Positions 23,041 to 34,740 of a stretch of DNA of 64,000 nt are shown piece by piece. Position numbers and translations under genes: made by a program. Positions within the stretch are counted from its first letter, which is position 1. Each line of letters begins with the position of its first letter. The stretch covers positions 1 through 64,000 of the forward strand of contig VWZP01001621.1 in the NCBI GenBank assembly GCA_013396995.1, given 5' to 3'. The notes below the pieces were generated by a model. The model was not told where the DNA came from and ran no database searches. It saw nothing but the letters and a program-made list of their open reading frames with translations. This stretch comes from Dicaeum eximium (taxonomy: Eukaryota; Chordata; Aves; Passeriformes; Dicaeidae).

Positions 23041-23175
23041 TGGAATCACAGAAGTATAGAATCATTAATGTTGGAAAACACTTCCAAGATCACCAAGTCA
23101 AACCATCAGCTGAGCACCACCACTGCTCACCACTGAACCACATCCCCAAGTGCAATATCCACATGGCAGTACACA
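23041..23175 (-). mobile_element. CR1 LINE 3'-terminal fragment
   Basis: Antisense 3' end: ATAGAATCATTAATGTTGGAAAA at 23057-23079, then CCAAGATCACCAAGTCAAACCATCA at 23085-23109, CACCACC, and a CCCCAAGTGC block. It matches the CR1 subfamily also seen at 61585-61990. Only the last 135 bp remain. Confidence 0.8.
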
Positions 23176-24344
23176 TTCAGTCACACAACTGATGGTTGAG
23201 GTAAGTACAACAAAAAAAAAGAAGCATAGCAGAGACAGCTCTTATCAAAAGACAAATATATAATTGTCCCGATATGTAAATACCAGCAAACTTAAAATTT
23301 GATTGAAACATATTCTATTTTTATGGATTATATATATACAAGGGGCAGCATTAAAATTGCATTATTCATAATCCATTGTGATCTCAATCCTTTACACTGC
23401 AATTTCAGAATCAAAAGAATTCATGGAGATATGTAAGTTTGTGAACCATAACCATTTAATAGGATCCAGATGATTTTTTCTTTAAAACCATACAAATTAA
23501 TGATCCAAGAGGTACAAAAAATACTCTTAGGATGACTGAAACATTGTAATCTGCCACCTAAAGTTTATCATTTGAAACCTTTTCTGTGTATGTACTTTTG
23601 TACACGAAACTAAAGATTCACAGTTTGGAGTCATAGTTTATCTCTAATCATGGACATGGCACATAAAGATATCAGCAGCACTTGTCAGGTTTATTTAATT
23701 CTAATTACTTTACAGTAATAATGAACTGTGAGAAGGAGAATAAATAAATTGGGGGGGGCAGGGAGGGTGGAGGTGAAAGCAAACCAAATGTAAAATGAAA
23801 ATATAACTGAGTACTTATCTCTGAGTCAGTGCTACAGCATAGAAACCATTTGTAGTGAATATGGCTAAAGAAATAGCTAACCCTACTGAACAGAGCTCTA
23901 TTATCAGAAGCTCACTTAGGACTTTTTCTTTTCCCAAAGCTGAGCTACAAATCTCAGGACAGAAGAGCTTTACCTAACCTTCTATTGCATCACAGCCATG
24001 GAAGGTATTATACATGTGGAATACCTATTTTTGACAGATTTTGTTCACAACAGTCTAAATAAATTAAATGCTTGTGGAACAACTATATTGTTTAAATGCA
24101 TTTAATAACGCCATGATAATCATGATAACATATTGTGACATAATCACATTTCTATAAGGATCTTCTGAGCTTTCCTGATAAAAATTTAACATTTTGCCAT
24201 AAAATCCACCTTTGGTTCATTTTAGAAAAATATTTTGGCTGGTTTTTTTTAAATTTTATTTTATTAGATATCTTAGGAATAGCTTTGGTTCAGTAATAAC
24301 TAGTAAGTTGTGTGGTTTTCCCATTCCTATGAGAAAAAATGCTT

Positions 24345-24368
24345 ACATCTATTACATGTAGTAGATGT
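24345..24368. other. 24-bp near-perfect palindrome
   Basis: The two arms match their reverse complement except at one pair, which is a possible T-G wobble when transcribed. It abuts a short CR1-like stretch. Confidence 0.85.
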
Positions 24369-24412
24369 AGTGAGGGGCCCAAAATTAAACACATGATTTG
24401 ACATCTTTCATT
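24369..24412 (-). mobile_element. Very short CR1-like remnant
   Basis: GTGAGGGGCCCAAAATTAAACACA resembles the antisense CR1 block GTGAGGGGCCCAAAACTGAACACA. Only about 40 bp are recognisable. Confidence 0.45.
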
Positions 24413-24660
24413 CATTTTAAAGTATCTTTCATGTGCTGTTTATTCAGCTGTTTTCTAAGATTGTCTTAATTAAGCATTAGTGAAGACATTGCTTAATATA
24501 TTACCCAGGAAATTTGTTGCTTTAATGAGCTCACAATTTGATATTTTAATCTTTATTGCTTGACTGAATGTAAGAGATTCTAGAAAAGGTTAGTACTATT
24601 ACTATGAGTAAAATTTTGTATTTCATGCTACACAATAAATGCTTATAGCTTGTTTGCAGT

Positions 24661-24698
24661 AAAAAAACAAAACAAAACAAAACAAAAACAAAAAAAGA
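24661..24698. repeat. (CAAAA)n tract
   Basis: Runs of four to five A residues separated by single C residues. Confidence 0.85.
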
Positions 24699-25297
24699 AC
24701 AGTGTCATCTTCTTGCCAAAAAGAGCATAAGTAAATCCTAGTTAATTCCGAGCCTCTTCAGGAACGAGGCCCCTGATTTTCAGTTGGTTTTTTATGAGCT
24801 TTAACATCTTTAAAGAGAGATGTTTTGAAGAAAGAAAATAACACATAGGAACAAAACTCAAGGCAGATAGACATACAGTATTAAATGTATTCATATTTTA
24901 TTCTATCTTGTTTACATTAATATTTTTTTTATCTTACCTTTATTCACTGTATTTTACAATATTCAGAATGGACTATATTCCAGAAATATTAAGTATTCAA
25001 TTTCAATGTATAATAACTATCTTTTTAGAACAAAACATCTTGAGAGTTCACATCTTTATGTGATTCAATTTCATCTGGAATCTGTCAGTGGAGCAGAAAT
25101 GGGTGGACCATGTCTGTCACTTCAAGAAATATGATCACATTCTTATTATTTGCTGTCATAAGGACATAGTGCTGGTGAGAACCATGTTCCTTTAATGTAA
25201 GGTTGTGCACAATGAAAGAAACATCCATTATTTCTGTTACCTTCTGAAATTGTTTCAGTTACAAAATAATTAACAATACCCATTATTTGACTACACG

Positions 25298-25874
25298 TGC
25301 TGGTTTTGGCTGGGGTAGAGTTAATTTTCTTCACAGTGGCTGCTATGGGGCTGTGTCATGGATTTGTGCTGAACACAGGGTTGACACTATAGAGATGATT
25401 TTGTCATTGCTGAGCAGGGTTTACACAGAGCCAAGGCCTTTTCTGCTTTTTGTACTGCCACACTTGTCAGAAGACTGGGGATGCATGAGAAATTGAGAGG
25501 AGGCACAACTGTGATAGGTGACTCAAACTGAACAAAGGGATATTCCAGACAACATGAGATCATACTCAGGATATAAAGTGGGGACAAAAAGGAGGAAGAG
25601 GGGGATGTTTGGAGTGGTGGTGTTTGTCTTCCCAAGCCACCATAATGCATGATGGAGCCCTGCTCACCTGCCTGCCCATGGGAAGGGGTGAATTAATTTC
25701 TTGCTTTGCCTTACTTGTGTGCACAGCTTTTGCTTTTTCTAATAGTTGTCGTTATCACAACTCATGATTTTTCTGGCTTTTATCCTCCTAATTTTGTCCC
25801 CAGTCCTGCTGGTGGAGGAGTGAGCTAGTAGCTGCGTGGTGCTTGGATGGCGGCAGGGGGGTTAAACCATGACA
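25298..25874 (+). mobile_element. ERVL-type LTR, full length
   Basis: Best copy of this LTR family here. It starts TGCTGGTTTTGGCTGGGGTAG and continues through GAGTTAATTTTCTTC, GATTTGTGCTGAACACAGG and GCTGAGCAGGGTTTACACAGAGCCAAGG. A TATA box follows (TATAAA, 25572-25577), then TTTGTCTTCCCAAGCCACC and CCTGCCTGCCCATGGGAAG, and it ends GGGGTTAAACCATGACA. No exact 5-bp duplication remains (ACACG before, GAATG after). There is no internal retroviral sequence. Long frames here are by-products. Confidence 0.9.
25572..25577 (+). promoter_or_regulatory. TATA box of the ERVL LTR
   Basis: TATAAA lies at the expected place between U3 and R in this LTR. Activity is not implied. Confidence 0.6.
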
Positions 25875-27373
25875 GAATGTCAATGATGGTTCAAAGTTTC
25901 ATAAATAACAAATTATTATTCTTTCTACCTTTGAGAACTGCTCTGGTAGCACATTTTTCTCTTACTTGTAATAAGGCCTGCATACACGTGCACCTTGAAA
26001 ATAGCAACTGTTCTGAAGAGTTGACAAATAAAAGAGTGGATTGTGTCCTCTGGCCAATAGAGACACCATTATACAACAATGTGCAACAGTATTAGCTGAG
26101 TTAGATGAGTTTTTAATCTCACAAGGTAAGGTATTTATGTTTCAAGAAGTGAAGCTTGTAAGTACTGTTCCAGATGCTACGTAGAGGTGGTTGCTTATGT
26201 TGTTTCTTTGTCTGAAACTGTGAATTCTTTAAAATATTTAACATCTTTGAAATTTTTGCAGAATGTAAATGTTGAGGCAATTGTGGTATTTCAAAAATTC
26301 TTACTGAAATCAAATACACAAATACCTATTATGATTATTCTATTGTCTACCATAATAATTGTGTCCTTAAAAGGGCATAAATTGCGTATTCTGAGAGCTT
26401 GATGAGTTAAAATCTTAGCATTTGGCAATGGTATACATGCACACTAGGAATGCTGTAGATGGACAGTAAAATAAAACTGATTCATTAGTAAAAAGAACAG
26501 TCATTCATACACAAATATAGTAATTTATGTGATGTTAGGCTTTTTTGCTTCCTGCTAAGCATAAATGTTTTCATGCTTAGTTTAACATATATTTTAGTGA
26601 AACTTGAAGAGACCTATTTTTTATGGTAATGTTGTCTATTTGAAAAATTGCCTTTAGTTAAAATGTGATAACTAGCCTGAATGAGACAGTCTGCTTTCAT
26701 AATTGCAAAGAAAAATAAAGATATGTGCAAATTCACTTTGGTTAAGCTACTTGCTTGATTCTTCATTCTGTAGGTAGATATTGAAAATATTAAGGAATTT
26801 ATATTATGTGGGTTTTTTTCCCAAAATGTAACATATCCTTCAAAAAAAAGTCCTCAAGCCTATCACATTAAATTGCCATAAAATATCAGCTTTGAGACCA
26901 TATCATGCATATTAAGTGAATCTTATGCATCAGTCTTTCCCATGTGTCTGCTCTGGTTCTTAGAGGAGCATCCTACACTAACAGGTTAGAATAATTAATA
27001 ATATTTCAAAGTAACTAGAATTCTAGAGTGTCTCAATGTATATTCATCATTCAAGAGATATTTCAACAAAGGGCTGATAATCTGAGAAGGATTGTGCCAT
27101 ACTTCCTTTATCCATCACTTCTGAGTATCCTGACTTTCATTTATTTGTCCCTGACTATTTTTTTACTGTATAACCTGCTTCAAAATTTCCCTTTCTCAAA
27201 ATTTGCTTACAAAATAAATTAATTATCTCTACAATCTTTGTCCTATAGCATTATCCATGGGGTAATGAAGGGAGAAAGGGGTTGAAAATGAAAGATTGAC
27301 TGAGAAGCAAAGGAATAAGAGTTATTTTCACTCAAAGATGACCTTACTGCTGGACGATGCTAAGAATATCTGG
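25875..27373. other. Single-copy AT-rich DNA, no gene seen
   Basis: Short frames on both strands (for example 25847-26095, which begins in the LTR) show no domain. No repeat family was recognised. Confidence 0.5.
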
Positions 27374-27711
27374 TGTGGGAATTTTCACACATTGTGCTTA
27401 CCTTGGGTTTTTCTGTCTACCCTGGGGAGTGGAATTTCTGCAGAAGATAACACAATGTTGTAAAAAGACCTAAAAAACTTTATTCACAGGCCTAGGCCTC
27501 CCAGTGTGGAGGGGGAAGAGAGATAGAAAGCTTGGAGATTGTAAAAGCACAGGTTTGTGAAGGAATGCACATGTGGGAACCCCCATGACATATTAAAGTA
27601 GGGAATAAAAAAGCACTTTTTGCCCTTGCTAAGAGGGAATAAGCTTAGCAGTGTATGTGTCCCCATTTTGCCACTGTGATGATATAATAAATCTACTTTT
27701 TAAGTGCTTCA
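27374..27711 (+). mobile_element. Possible solo LTR
   Basis: Starts TGTGGGAATTTTCACAC and ends GTGCTTCA (TG...CA). A TATA-like GGGAATAAAAAAGC lies near 27601, and a polyadenylation signal AATAAA (27686-27691) is close to the 3' end. Flanks TCTGG (27369-27373) and TCTGT (27712-27716) match at four of five positions. The distance from AATAAA to the end is shorter than usual for an LTR. The family is not identified. Confidence 0.4.
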
Positions 27712-28469
27712 TCTGTGGATTTTGGCCATGTTAGTTACCTGCATATGTTTGATTCTAACTCTTCATGTAGTTGTTGTCAGAATGAGACCCATATGAAGAA
27801 AAACACGCTGTTTCCCACAAATGTTTATTATAAACACCATTTACTGTAAAATGTATTTCTTTCTTCCAAATTTATCTTTTAAATGCCATTGCTATGTATA
27901 TTTGAAACCTTTATTGCAATAATCCCAAGTGACCATTTTCCCAATATTTACACAACAAAAATTCAAAGGGAGAAAGTTTTTAAGTCGGATGTCTCACTCC
28001 AAATGTCTAAATGTCATGGAGTACTGTGTGAAACTTTATTAAATCCCATGTTCATTAATGCAAACCAGATCACATTTAAGAAGGAAGAAGGAAAGAATAG
28101 TCTATATTTCTGTATTAAATATAACATTTGTGATGGCTAAGCTTTTTGTCCTCCTCAATGTAGTCACCAACGGTAGTTTTTCATTACACATTGCCTTACT
28201 CTGGGGATAAGTTAGACTCTGAGCTTTTGTACATAACACATATTTTGGAGTGTTCTTCCCCCAGTAGCTGCTGTATGTTAGAAGTTCCTTTGTGAATTTA
28301 CTAAATTTTCTGCTCTTCAGAAGTAAAAAACACCTTTTGAAAAAATCATCTACACACCCACAGAATGTCAATTATTTTTAAAAAATGTACTGTGTATAGC
28401 ATTTCTACATTAATTATAGATTTGAATCCTTCCTTGAAAAGTGAGTTTCCATAAAACAAAGGTGATGAA

Positions 28470-28565
28470 ACGAATCATAGTAAGGTTTCACTGGATGGGA
28501 CCTCTAAAGGTCATCCACTCCAACCTCCAATAAATGAAGCCTAGATGAAAGAGTGGTAGACTTAG
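28470..28565 (-). mobile_element. CR1 LINE 3'-end stub
   Basis: Antisense end AATCATAGTAAGGTTTCACTGG, then TGGGACCTCTAAAGGTCATCCACTCCAACCTCC (about 28495-28527), matches the CR1 terminal block. About 95 bp remain. Confidence 0.7.
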
Positions 28566-29836
28566 CTCTTCCTGTTTACTATTACCTGAAGGATTAACAA
28601 TGGATAGCATCTCTGTGGGTAATGAATGGTTAACAAGGTTCTGATGCAATGAAATACTTCAAACTCATAAAATTAGTAACAATATACTGCACTGGAGCAA
28701 AACGTATGCCCTGAACCACATTCCCACAAAACCAGAATAGCAAAAGGAGAAAATTAACTTTTATTTTGATGCTGCTCTCTACATTTGTTACATTTTCCAG
28801 AGTCCAGGAAGTATTTTCTAATGATTAGTTCCAAAATGGTAGCCTATATTTCCAAAGATTTCTTTTCGTGTGAATAGGTTATAAAGTCCTCACCCAATTT
28901 TTTTTCTGACATCTGGTTCACCAGATTTGGATTACAAATAAAGTAAGGATCCTACATTCTGTATTTTATGTTAGTTAAAATCCATCTGTCCAAGAAAGAC
29001 CACATATTCAATCATAACTTGGACTGAAATAAAATACTTTCTATAACAAAGATAATCTCTAGTTATGAATTCTTCCTGACAGACATTAGCATTGAACTTT
29101 GTGTTCTAGTAATGACATTTTCTTTAAATTCCATACAGGTAATAAAATACTGTCTTTATTGACACCTCTTAAGCTGTTACTAAAAGGCAATTTCAAATGT
29201 CAATCAATCTACACTAGATCTAACCCTCTGCAGTTTAAAGAATTGCACAAAGATCACTTGAGATAACCTCAAAAATTGGTTTCAGGGCTGTATATGCATT
29301 TTAGAAATATAACAAAAGGAAATCCAGTGAAGATGGATGAAGCAAGATTTTCATTTCTTCACAGGAAGGTACATTCTCCCTCTCCCTTCAAAATCAGATG
29401 GAAACGCATTTAATGCTGACAATAAAAATAGCATATGTAAAAGACTGTGTTATTATTGGTCACTAGCTCTTTTAAAATTCTGTTTGTTAGGGGTTTTTTT
29501 GTTTGTTTGGGTTTTTTTTCCCTTTTTTTCTCTTGTCTATACCAGAGAAGTGACTCAGCTTGAGGTCATCTTGAGGTTCTGCCTCTGGCTCATAGGTTGC
29601 AGGTACTTATGCTCTTCAACAGCTGTCAAGGTGCTGTCTGAAAAAGATGGAAAAAGATTTATTTACCATTTTAAATTAAAAATGCATATTTCTCCCTATT
29701 TCTATCAAAGATTGAATGTTATTTCCCTATGCACTTAATAATTCTTTCTTTGTACTAAACTAAAATACTATTACTTTTTTGTTAAAAAAAAGTAATATGC
29801 ATTTTATTTGTCTCTTTTTGTACAAATGACCATATA

Positions 29837-29880
29837 GTTTATATATATATATATATGTATATATATAACATATACATATG
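29837..29880. repeat. (AT)n microsatellite with terminal palindrome
   Basis: TA dinucleotide array with a few interruptions, ending in a palindromic TAACATAT/ATATGTTA pair. Confidence 0.9.
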
Positions 29881-31264
29881 TTACTGGTTCCATCCTAGAC
29901 CATTATCTTTTTGCTTATTTACACTTATGCTATTTAAATTTTAGTCTCCCTCCAGAATTTTTGTCTTGCTTATATTGTCTAATAGCCATCTAGAATGGCT
30001 CACCTACATGAAATAGTACTGTAAAATCAGATTCTGAACTGCTAGAATTAACGTGGCATCTCAGTTGAATGACTTTAAATACAAGTTGTTGCAGTATTTC
30101 TAAAATATCCTATACAATTCAGGATGTTAGGACAAGGAACTTCCTTCTTTACTCTTTATATTTTGGTAAATATAAATTGAAATTCTTTTCCCTCATAGAG
30201 TAGTTAGTAGAACTTTTTAAAGCTATTTCTTAATGGGTAAGATAGGTGTACTCCTAATCAGAAAAACTAGTACTACTTTGAATTATTTTCTATCTGCACA
30301 CCTTATTGAAAAAAAGGAAGAAAACCCACACAATTACACCTATTTCTTCAATTTCCCAACAGACTTCAGGTCAAATATCAGGCTTCTAATCTCTTTCATT
30401 TAGTTTAGAACAAAACAGCAAAATCTACAATTCTTTCAGCATTAATTACTCAACAAACATAAATAGCTCATTTTATAAATAATGTTTAAAATATGCTAAA
30501 AGATTTTCTAAAACTAATCTTAACTTTCTGGAAAAGCGTACATTTTATTTTTTAATTCCTTTATCCAAGAAACCCTAATTTTTGGGCAGGCTAGATTAAT
30601 TCCTTAATTTTCTATCTACTTACCAAGCCCTTCTTTCCATCTATTTGCATAAGTAAAAACACCTTTCTGATTGTAGAGACATTAATCCATTCTCTATTAC
30701 AGCAGCCACTCAGGCACAAAGTTAATATTTGACAGGTCCAAGTTCTAACTTACCAGACCAGAAATAACATGTTGCCTGTCCAAGTTGATTCTTATTTTGC
30801 TTGTGCCTTTTCTTATTGTCACATATATTTCTTCTTCCCTGTTCCTTGAGGGTTTTTTCATCATGAAAGCAACAATCTGGTTTCTCTTGCTTCACAGGAT
30901 ATGAGGATTCTTATTGTGTGAGCATTTCAGGCAAAATATCCAGCAGACGAGTAAATAGTGAAGTGTATTTAGAAGTGAAATAAATTATGTTTCAGAGGTT
31001 TTCTGTACAGAAATTAATCTGAGCTAATTCCCATGGGACCTCAAAGAAAGGTTCAGATGACTCCATGGTATCTGAAGAAAGAATAAGAGCAATGGTGGGA
31101 ACCACAGCACCAGACTGAGATGAAAAAAATGTAGGGGCTAGAATCTCTGGTTGCTAATATCAGATTATAAACTTGTAACTAGAAGGAAAGGTTAGATTGC
31201 CCATTGTAATATCATGGAAACAGGTTTTCTTCCAAGGTGATGAACATTCAGTCTATAGTATCAA

Positions 31265-32255
31265 CTTGTAACATTTTGTTTAAGGGGGTAACAACAGACT
31301 GGGGACCTGTCACTAGTGGGGTTCCACAGGCCTCTATCTTAGGTCCTATGCTCTTCAACATTTTCATAAATTACTTGGACACAACACTGGAAGTGATACT
31401 GAGGAAGTTCACAGATGACACCAAACTGGGAGATCCTGCAGAGAGACCTCATTAAATCAGAGGTCTGGGCAATCCCAAACATTATAAAGCACAAGAGAGA
31501 AAGTGCTGGATTCTGCACCTGGGATGGGTCAACCTTGGATGTAAGCACAGACTGGGGAATGAGATGCTGCAAAGCAGTGCTGTGCAAAGGGACCTGGGGA
31601 TCTTGGTTGATGACAAGTTGAACATGAGTCAGCAGTGCCCTGGCAGCCAGGAGGGCCAACATTGTCCTCCTGCATCAGGCACAGCATCACCAGCTGGGCA
31701 AGGGAGGGGATTGTCCTGCTCTGCTCTGCACTGGGGCAGCCTCACCTCGAGTGCTGGGGACAGTTTCAGGTGCCACAATATTAAACTGTTGGAGATTTTC
31801 CAAAGGAGGGCAATGAAGGGCCTTGAGGAGAAGCTGTATGAGGAGTGTCTGAGGTCACCTGGTCTGTTCAGCCTGGAGAAGAGAGACGGAGGAAAGATCT
31901 CCTTGCAGTTACAGCTTCCTCATGAGGGGCAGAGGAGGGGCAGGCACTGATCTCTCTCTGTGGTGGCCAGTAACAGGACCCAAGGAAATGGCTGAAGCTG
32001 TATCAGGGGAGGTTTAGGATGGATTTTAGAAAAAGATTCTTCACCCAGAGGGTGATTGGGCACTGAAACAGGTTCCCCAGAGAAATGGTCACAGCACCAG
32101 CCTGACAGAGTTCAAGAAGAGTTTGGAAAATGCACTCAGGCATGTGCTGTAACTCTTGAGGATGGTCCTGTGAAGGGCCAGGAATTGGACTCGATCCTTG
32201 AGGATCCCTTCCATCTCAGCATATTCGGTGATTCTGTGATTTTGTGCTTTTCTAA
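31265..32255 (+). mobile_element. CR1 LINE: RT end plus 3' region
   Basis: Longest CR1 copy here. The 5' part (31285-31455) translates to a decayed reverse transcriptase segment. The block SGVPQASILGPMLFNIFIN precedes the catalytic FADD-type box, here FTDD (31408-31419) followed by TKLGD. A shortening of ORF2 follows soon after, then the post-RT region, including GGGCAATGAAGGGCCTTGAGGAG (31808-31830), TGTTCAGCCTGGAGAAGAGA (31864-31883), TTCTTCACCCAGAGGGTGATTGGGCACTG (32037-32065) and CCCTTCCATCTCAGC. It terminates with the GATTCTGTGATT repeat motif (32229-32240). Frameshifts and stops make it non-functional. This is the CR1 type with a GGTGATTGGGCACTG block. Confidence 0.92.
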
Positions 32256-34179
32256 GCCCAATGCAGTAGTTGAGATTGTATTTGAATATTTGAACATTAA
32301 TATTTTAGCTTATGCTAGAGAGCAAGAAAATTCCTTCCAAAGGGTAATTGTCATGGTTATGTTGGCAGCCAAATACATTAATATTAGCCCCTGCATACCA
32401 GCAATTAATGATTTATTAAATCCCATTGAAAAAGAAATTTGAATAATTTTTAAATGCCCAGCCAATTTATCTTGGCACCACACCTACCTGTTTTCTTGAG
32501 ATGTCCACTATTCTGACATGGTCAGTTAAACCATGCTTATTCTGACAAAATATCCCAGGATCATCTTCCTAACTCAAACTGTGTGTACTATTAAACTGTT
32601 CTTTTATTTCAAGTACACCTTGTCACAAGAGACATTCAGGTTGTTTTCAGTATTTAATAAAAAACAACAACAACAACAACAACAAAAAACCTAAAGAAAG
32701 GAAGAAAGGGGGAGGCAAGAAATAAAAAAAAACAAGATTGATTTAGCTACAGATAACACTGGGAAGAAATTTCAGAATATTTCAGACTTTTCCATATAAA
32801 TCATAGCTGATGAAAAATTGAGGGTATATTCAGTCTGCTTCTGGAAGCAATTAATTTACTCCAACTGTGTTCATGATCATCAAGATCTTGATTTCAGGGT
32901 TACCAGAGACAGTGAGAAAAAAAAGCTTTTATTCATAACAGCTTGATTCAAAGTCTTAAATCCATTCAGTCACCAGATGACAACAGTATTATCAATTCTG
33001 CATCTTAATTTTAGTAGAGAATAGCAATTAACTTTAAATGTTAAATGCAAAAGATCGTTCAAAGATGTTAAGTGGATGTTAATGAAATAATAGGAAACTT
33101 GAAAAAATAAGGAACGTAACATATTAAGCAAATTATATTTGAAAAGCTGATGTAGATTTTTTGTAGAAATAAAAGTATTTTCATTTCATGTGTTTCATGT
33201 GGGGTTGTGTCTAGTTTGAACTTATGGGTTCTTACTGTTTCACAATGTATGGCTGGGCTTATGGAAAATAATTAAATGGAAGATATTTTAAATAAGTAAT
33301 TATTATTTCTGTTGGAATTAAAAAATAGTATAATGACTATAAATATCTGTAATTATTAATTTATTTGGAGAATCCTAATTATTGAATAATCTTGATACAT
33401 GGTAGTGTGCATGACAAGGAAAAAAATCATAATTCTATATTTAAAATTAATCTGCTGTTAGCTGTTCTATATTCAAATTTTGTTTTATTTCAGTACTAAA
33501 ATCTGTTACTCTAAACTATATGATAATTTTATATTCAATATAACTTAAAAACTCAATTACATATAAGATATTTTAATGTCTGTTTTAAGTTCTATTACCT
33601 TTAGAAAATATTTGAACATAATGTTTGCATAGCTAGTAGTGGTATAATTCACTGGAATCTGTCAGATGAGGTCTGATCCATATCAGTTTCCATATAAGTG
33701 TATCATGAACTGCCTTTGTGGAAAAAGTAAATAAATTAAAAAGAGGAAATATTGTCTCTAGTTATCTGTATTGTACTGGCTTAACAATTATTGTTCTATA
33801 TATTAATTAGGAAAATTTATTAACAGTATTAATGTTTTTTTTTAATTTAGCTAGTTAGAATATCTTATGTTCACTTACACAAATCATGCCTTTGATATTC
33901 CTAAAAAACAGATAGAAAAACTACTGAAAGATTTATATCAGTAATTTGCTGATTAGGACAGAATTAGCACTTTTCAAAGCATTATATTCAAGGGAATTAT
34001 TAATTTTCTAAATGAAGGAACAGTTTTCATATACAAAAATATAAAAGCTCTTTTCCCCGGAGATCTCTAATTGCTCTTAATTCTTTGTTTGATTTTAATG
34101 AAAGATGCAACCATTTCTCAATCCAGAATGTAATGATATCTTCAGAACTCCCAACTCCATCCTCTTTCCATGTGTTATG
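32256..34179. other. Single-copy AT-rich DNA, no gene seen
   Basis: Contains an (ACA)n tract at 32667-32688 and otherwise no recognisable feature. Confidence 0.5.
32667..32688. repeat. (ACA)n microsatellite
   Basis: About seven CAA units, flanked by A-rich sequence. Confidence 0.85.
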
Positions 34180-34202
34180 GGTGAGGATAGACAAGATTGG
34201 TT

Positions 34203-34230
34203 TGGGTGAGATTGTAGAGGGTCTCACCCA
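34203..34230. other. Perfect 9-bp hairpin in a GC-rich patch
   Basis: TGGGTGAGA (34203-34211) pairs with TCTCACCCA (34222-34230) around a 10-nt loop. It lies just upstream of the CR1 fragment at 34305 in a GC-rich segment (34180-34305) that I cannot classify. Confidence 0.85.
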
Positions 34231-34304
34231 TGGGCCACCTGCCCAGGAAGGTGACCTGGGACAGACGGGGCCCTCCACAGGGGCTGCTGAGGGAAATCAA
34301 GCAG

Positions 34305-34740
34305 GGCATGAGAAAATCTCCAGGAGGTTCCTGGAGGACTTTATTGACAACTTCTTGACTCAGGTGAGAAAGGAGCCAAAAGAGAAGTATTTTGCTGGAC
34401 CTTGCACTCACAAACAAGACGCATATTGGACACGTAAATGTGGAAGGCAGCCTTGGCTGCAGCGACCATGGGATGATGGAATTAGGGTTTCAGAGAGGAG
34501 GAAGCACAGCAGAAAGCAAGGTCACAGTGTTTGACGTCAGGAGGCAGACTGATCACTGCAAGGATCCTTCTAGCATAGTCCCAGGGAATAAGGTCCTGGA
34601 GTGAAGATGTGCTTGAGAAAGCTGGTTCATATTCAGGAATAACCTGCTCCAAGTTGAAGAGCAGTCCATCACTGCAAGGAAGAAATCAATCAAAAAAGGC
34701 CAAGCCTATGTGGCTGAAAAAGTAGCTTCTATTCAAAGAC
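34305..34740 (+). mobile_element. CR1 LINE mid-ORF2 fragment
   Basis: Segment between the endonuclease and reverse transcriptase domains of CR1 ORF2. The translation in one frame gives SRRFLEDFIDNFLTQV (about 34318-34365), and after a frameshift LDLALTNK followed by NVEGSLGCSDHGMMEL (about 34395-34480). These match the conserved CR1 blocks SRRFLE..DNFLTQ, LTN(K/R) and GGSLGCSDHEM. The later part resembles the LxFRRAxF region. Both ends are truncated and the frame is broken. Confidence 0.85.

Larger units (their letters stand above)
23176..25297. other. Single-copy AT-rich DNA, no gene seen
   Basis: Contains a G-run at 23752-23758, a near-perfect palindrome with a CR1 stub at 24345-24412, and an oligo-A/C tract at 24661-24698. 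No coding region was recognised. Confidence 0.5.
27712..31264. other. Single-copy AT-rich DNA with CR1 stub and AT repeat
   Basis: Apart from the CR1 piece at 28470-28565 and the AT dinucleotide array at 29837-29880, no feature was recognised. The 133-codon frame at 29337-29738 crosses a T-rich tract, which yields a run of hydrophobic residues, and is probably fortuitous. Confidence 0.5.

Noticed and set aside
29337..29738. 133-codon plus-strand frame with apparent membrane segment
   Set aside because: The hydrophobic part comes from a T-rich tract (29485-29530), and there is no recognisable domain.
31564..32442. Two 128-codon frames
   Set aside because: They overlap the CR1 3' region and its flank. 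The post-RT part of CR1 is non-coding and the frames match no protein.
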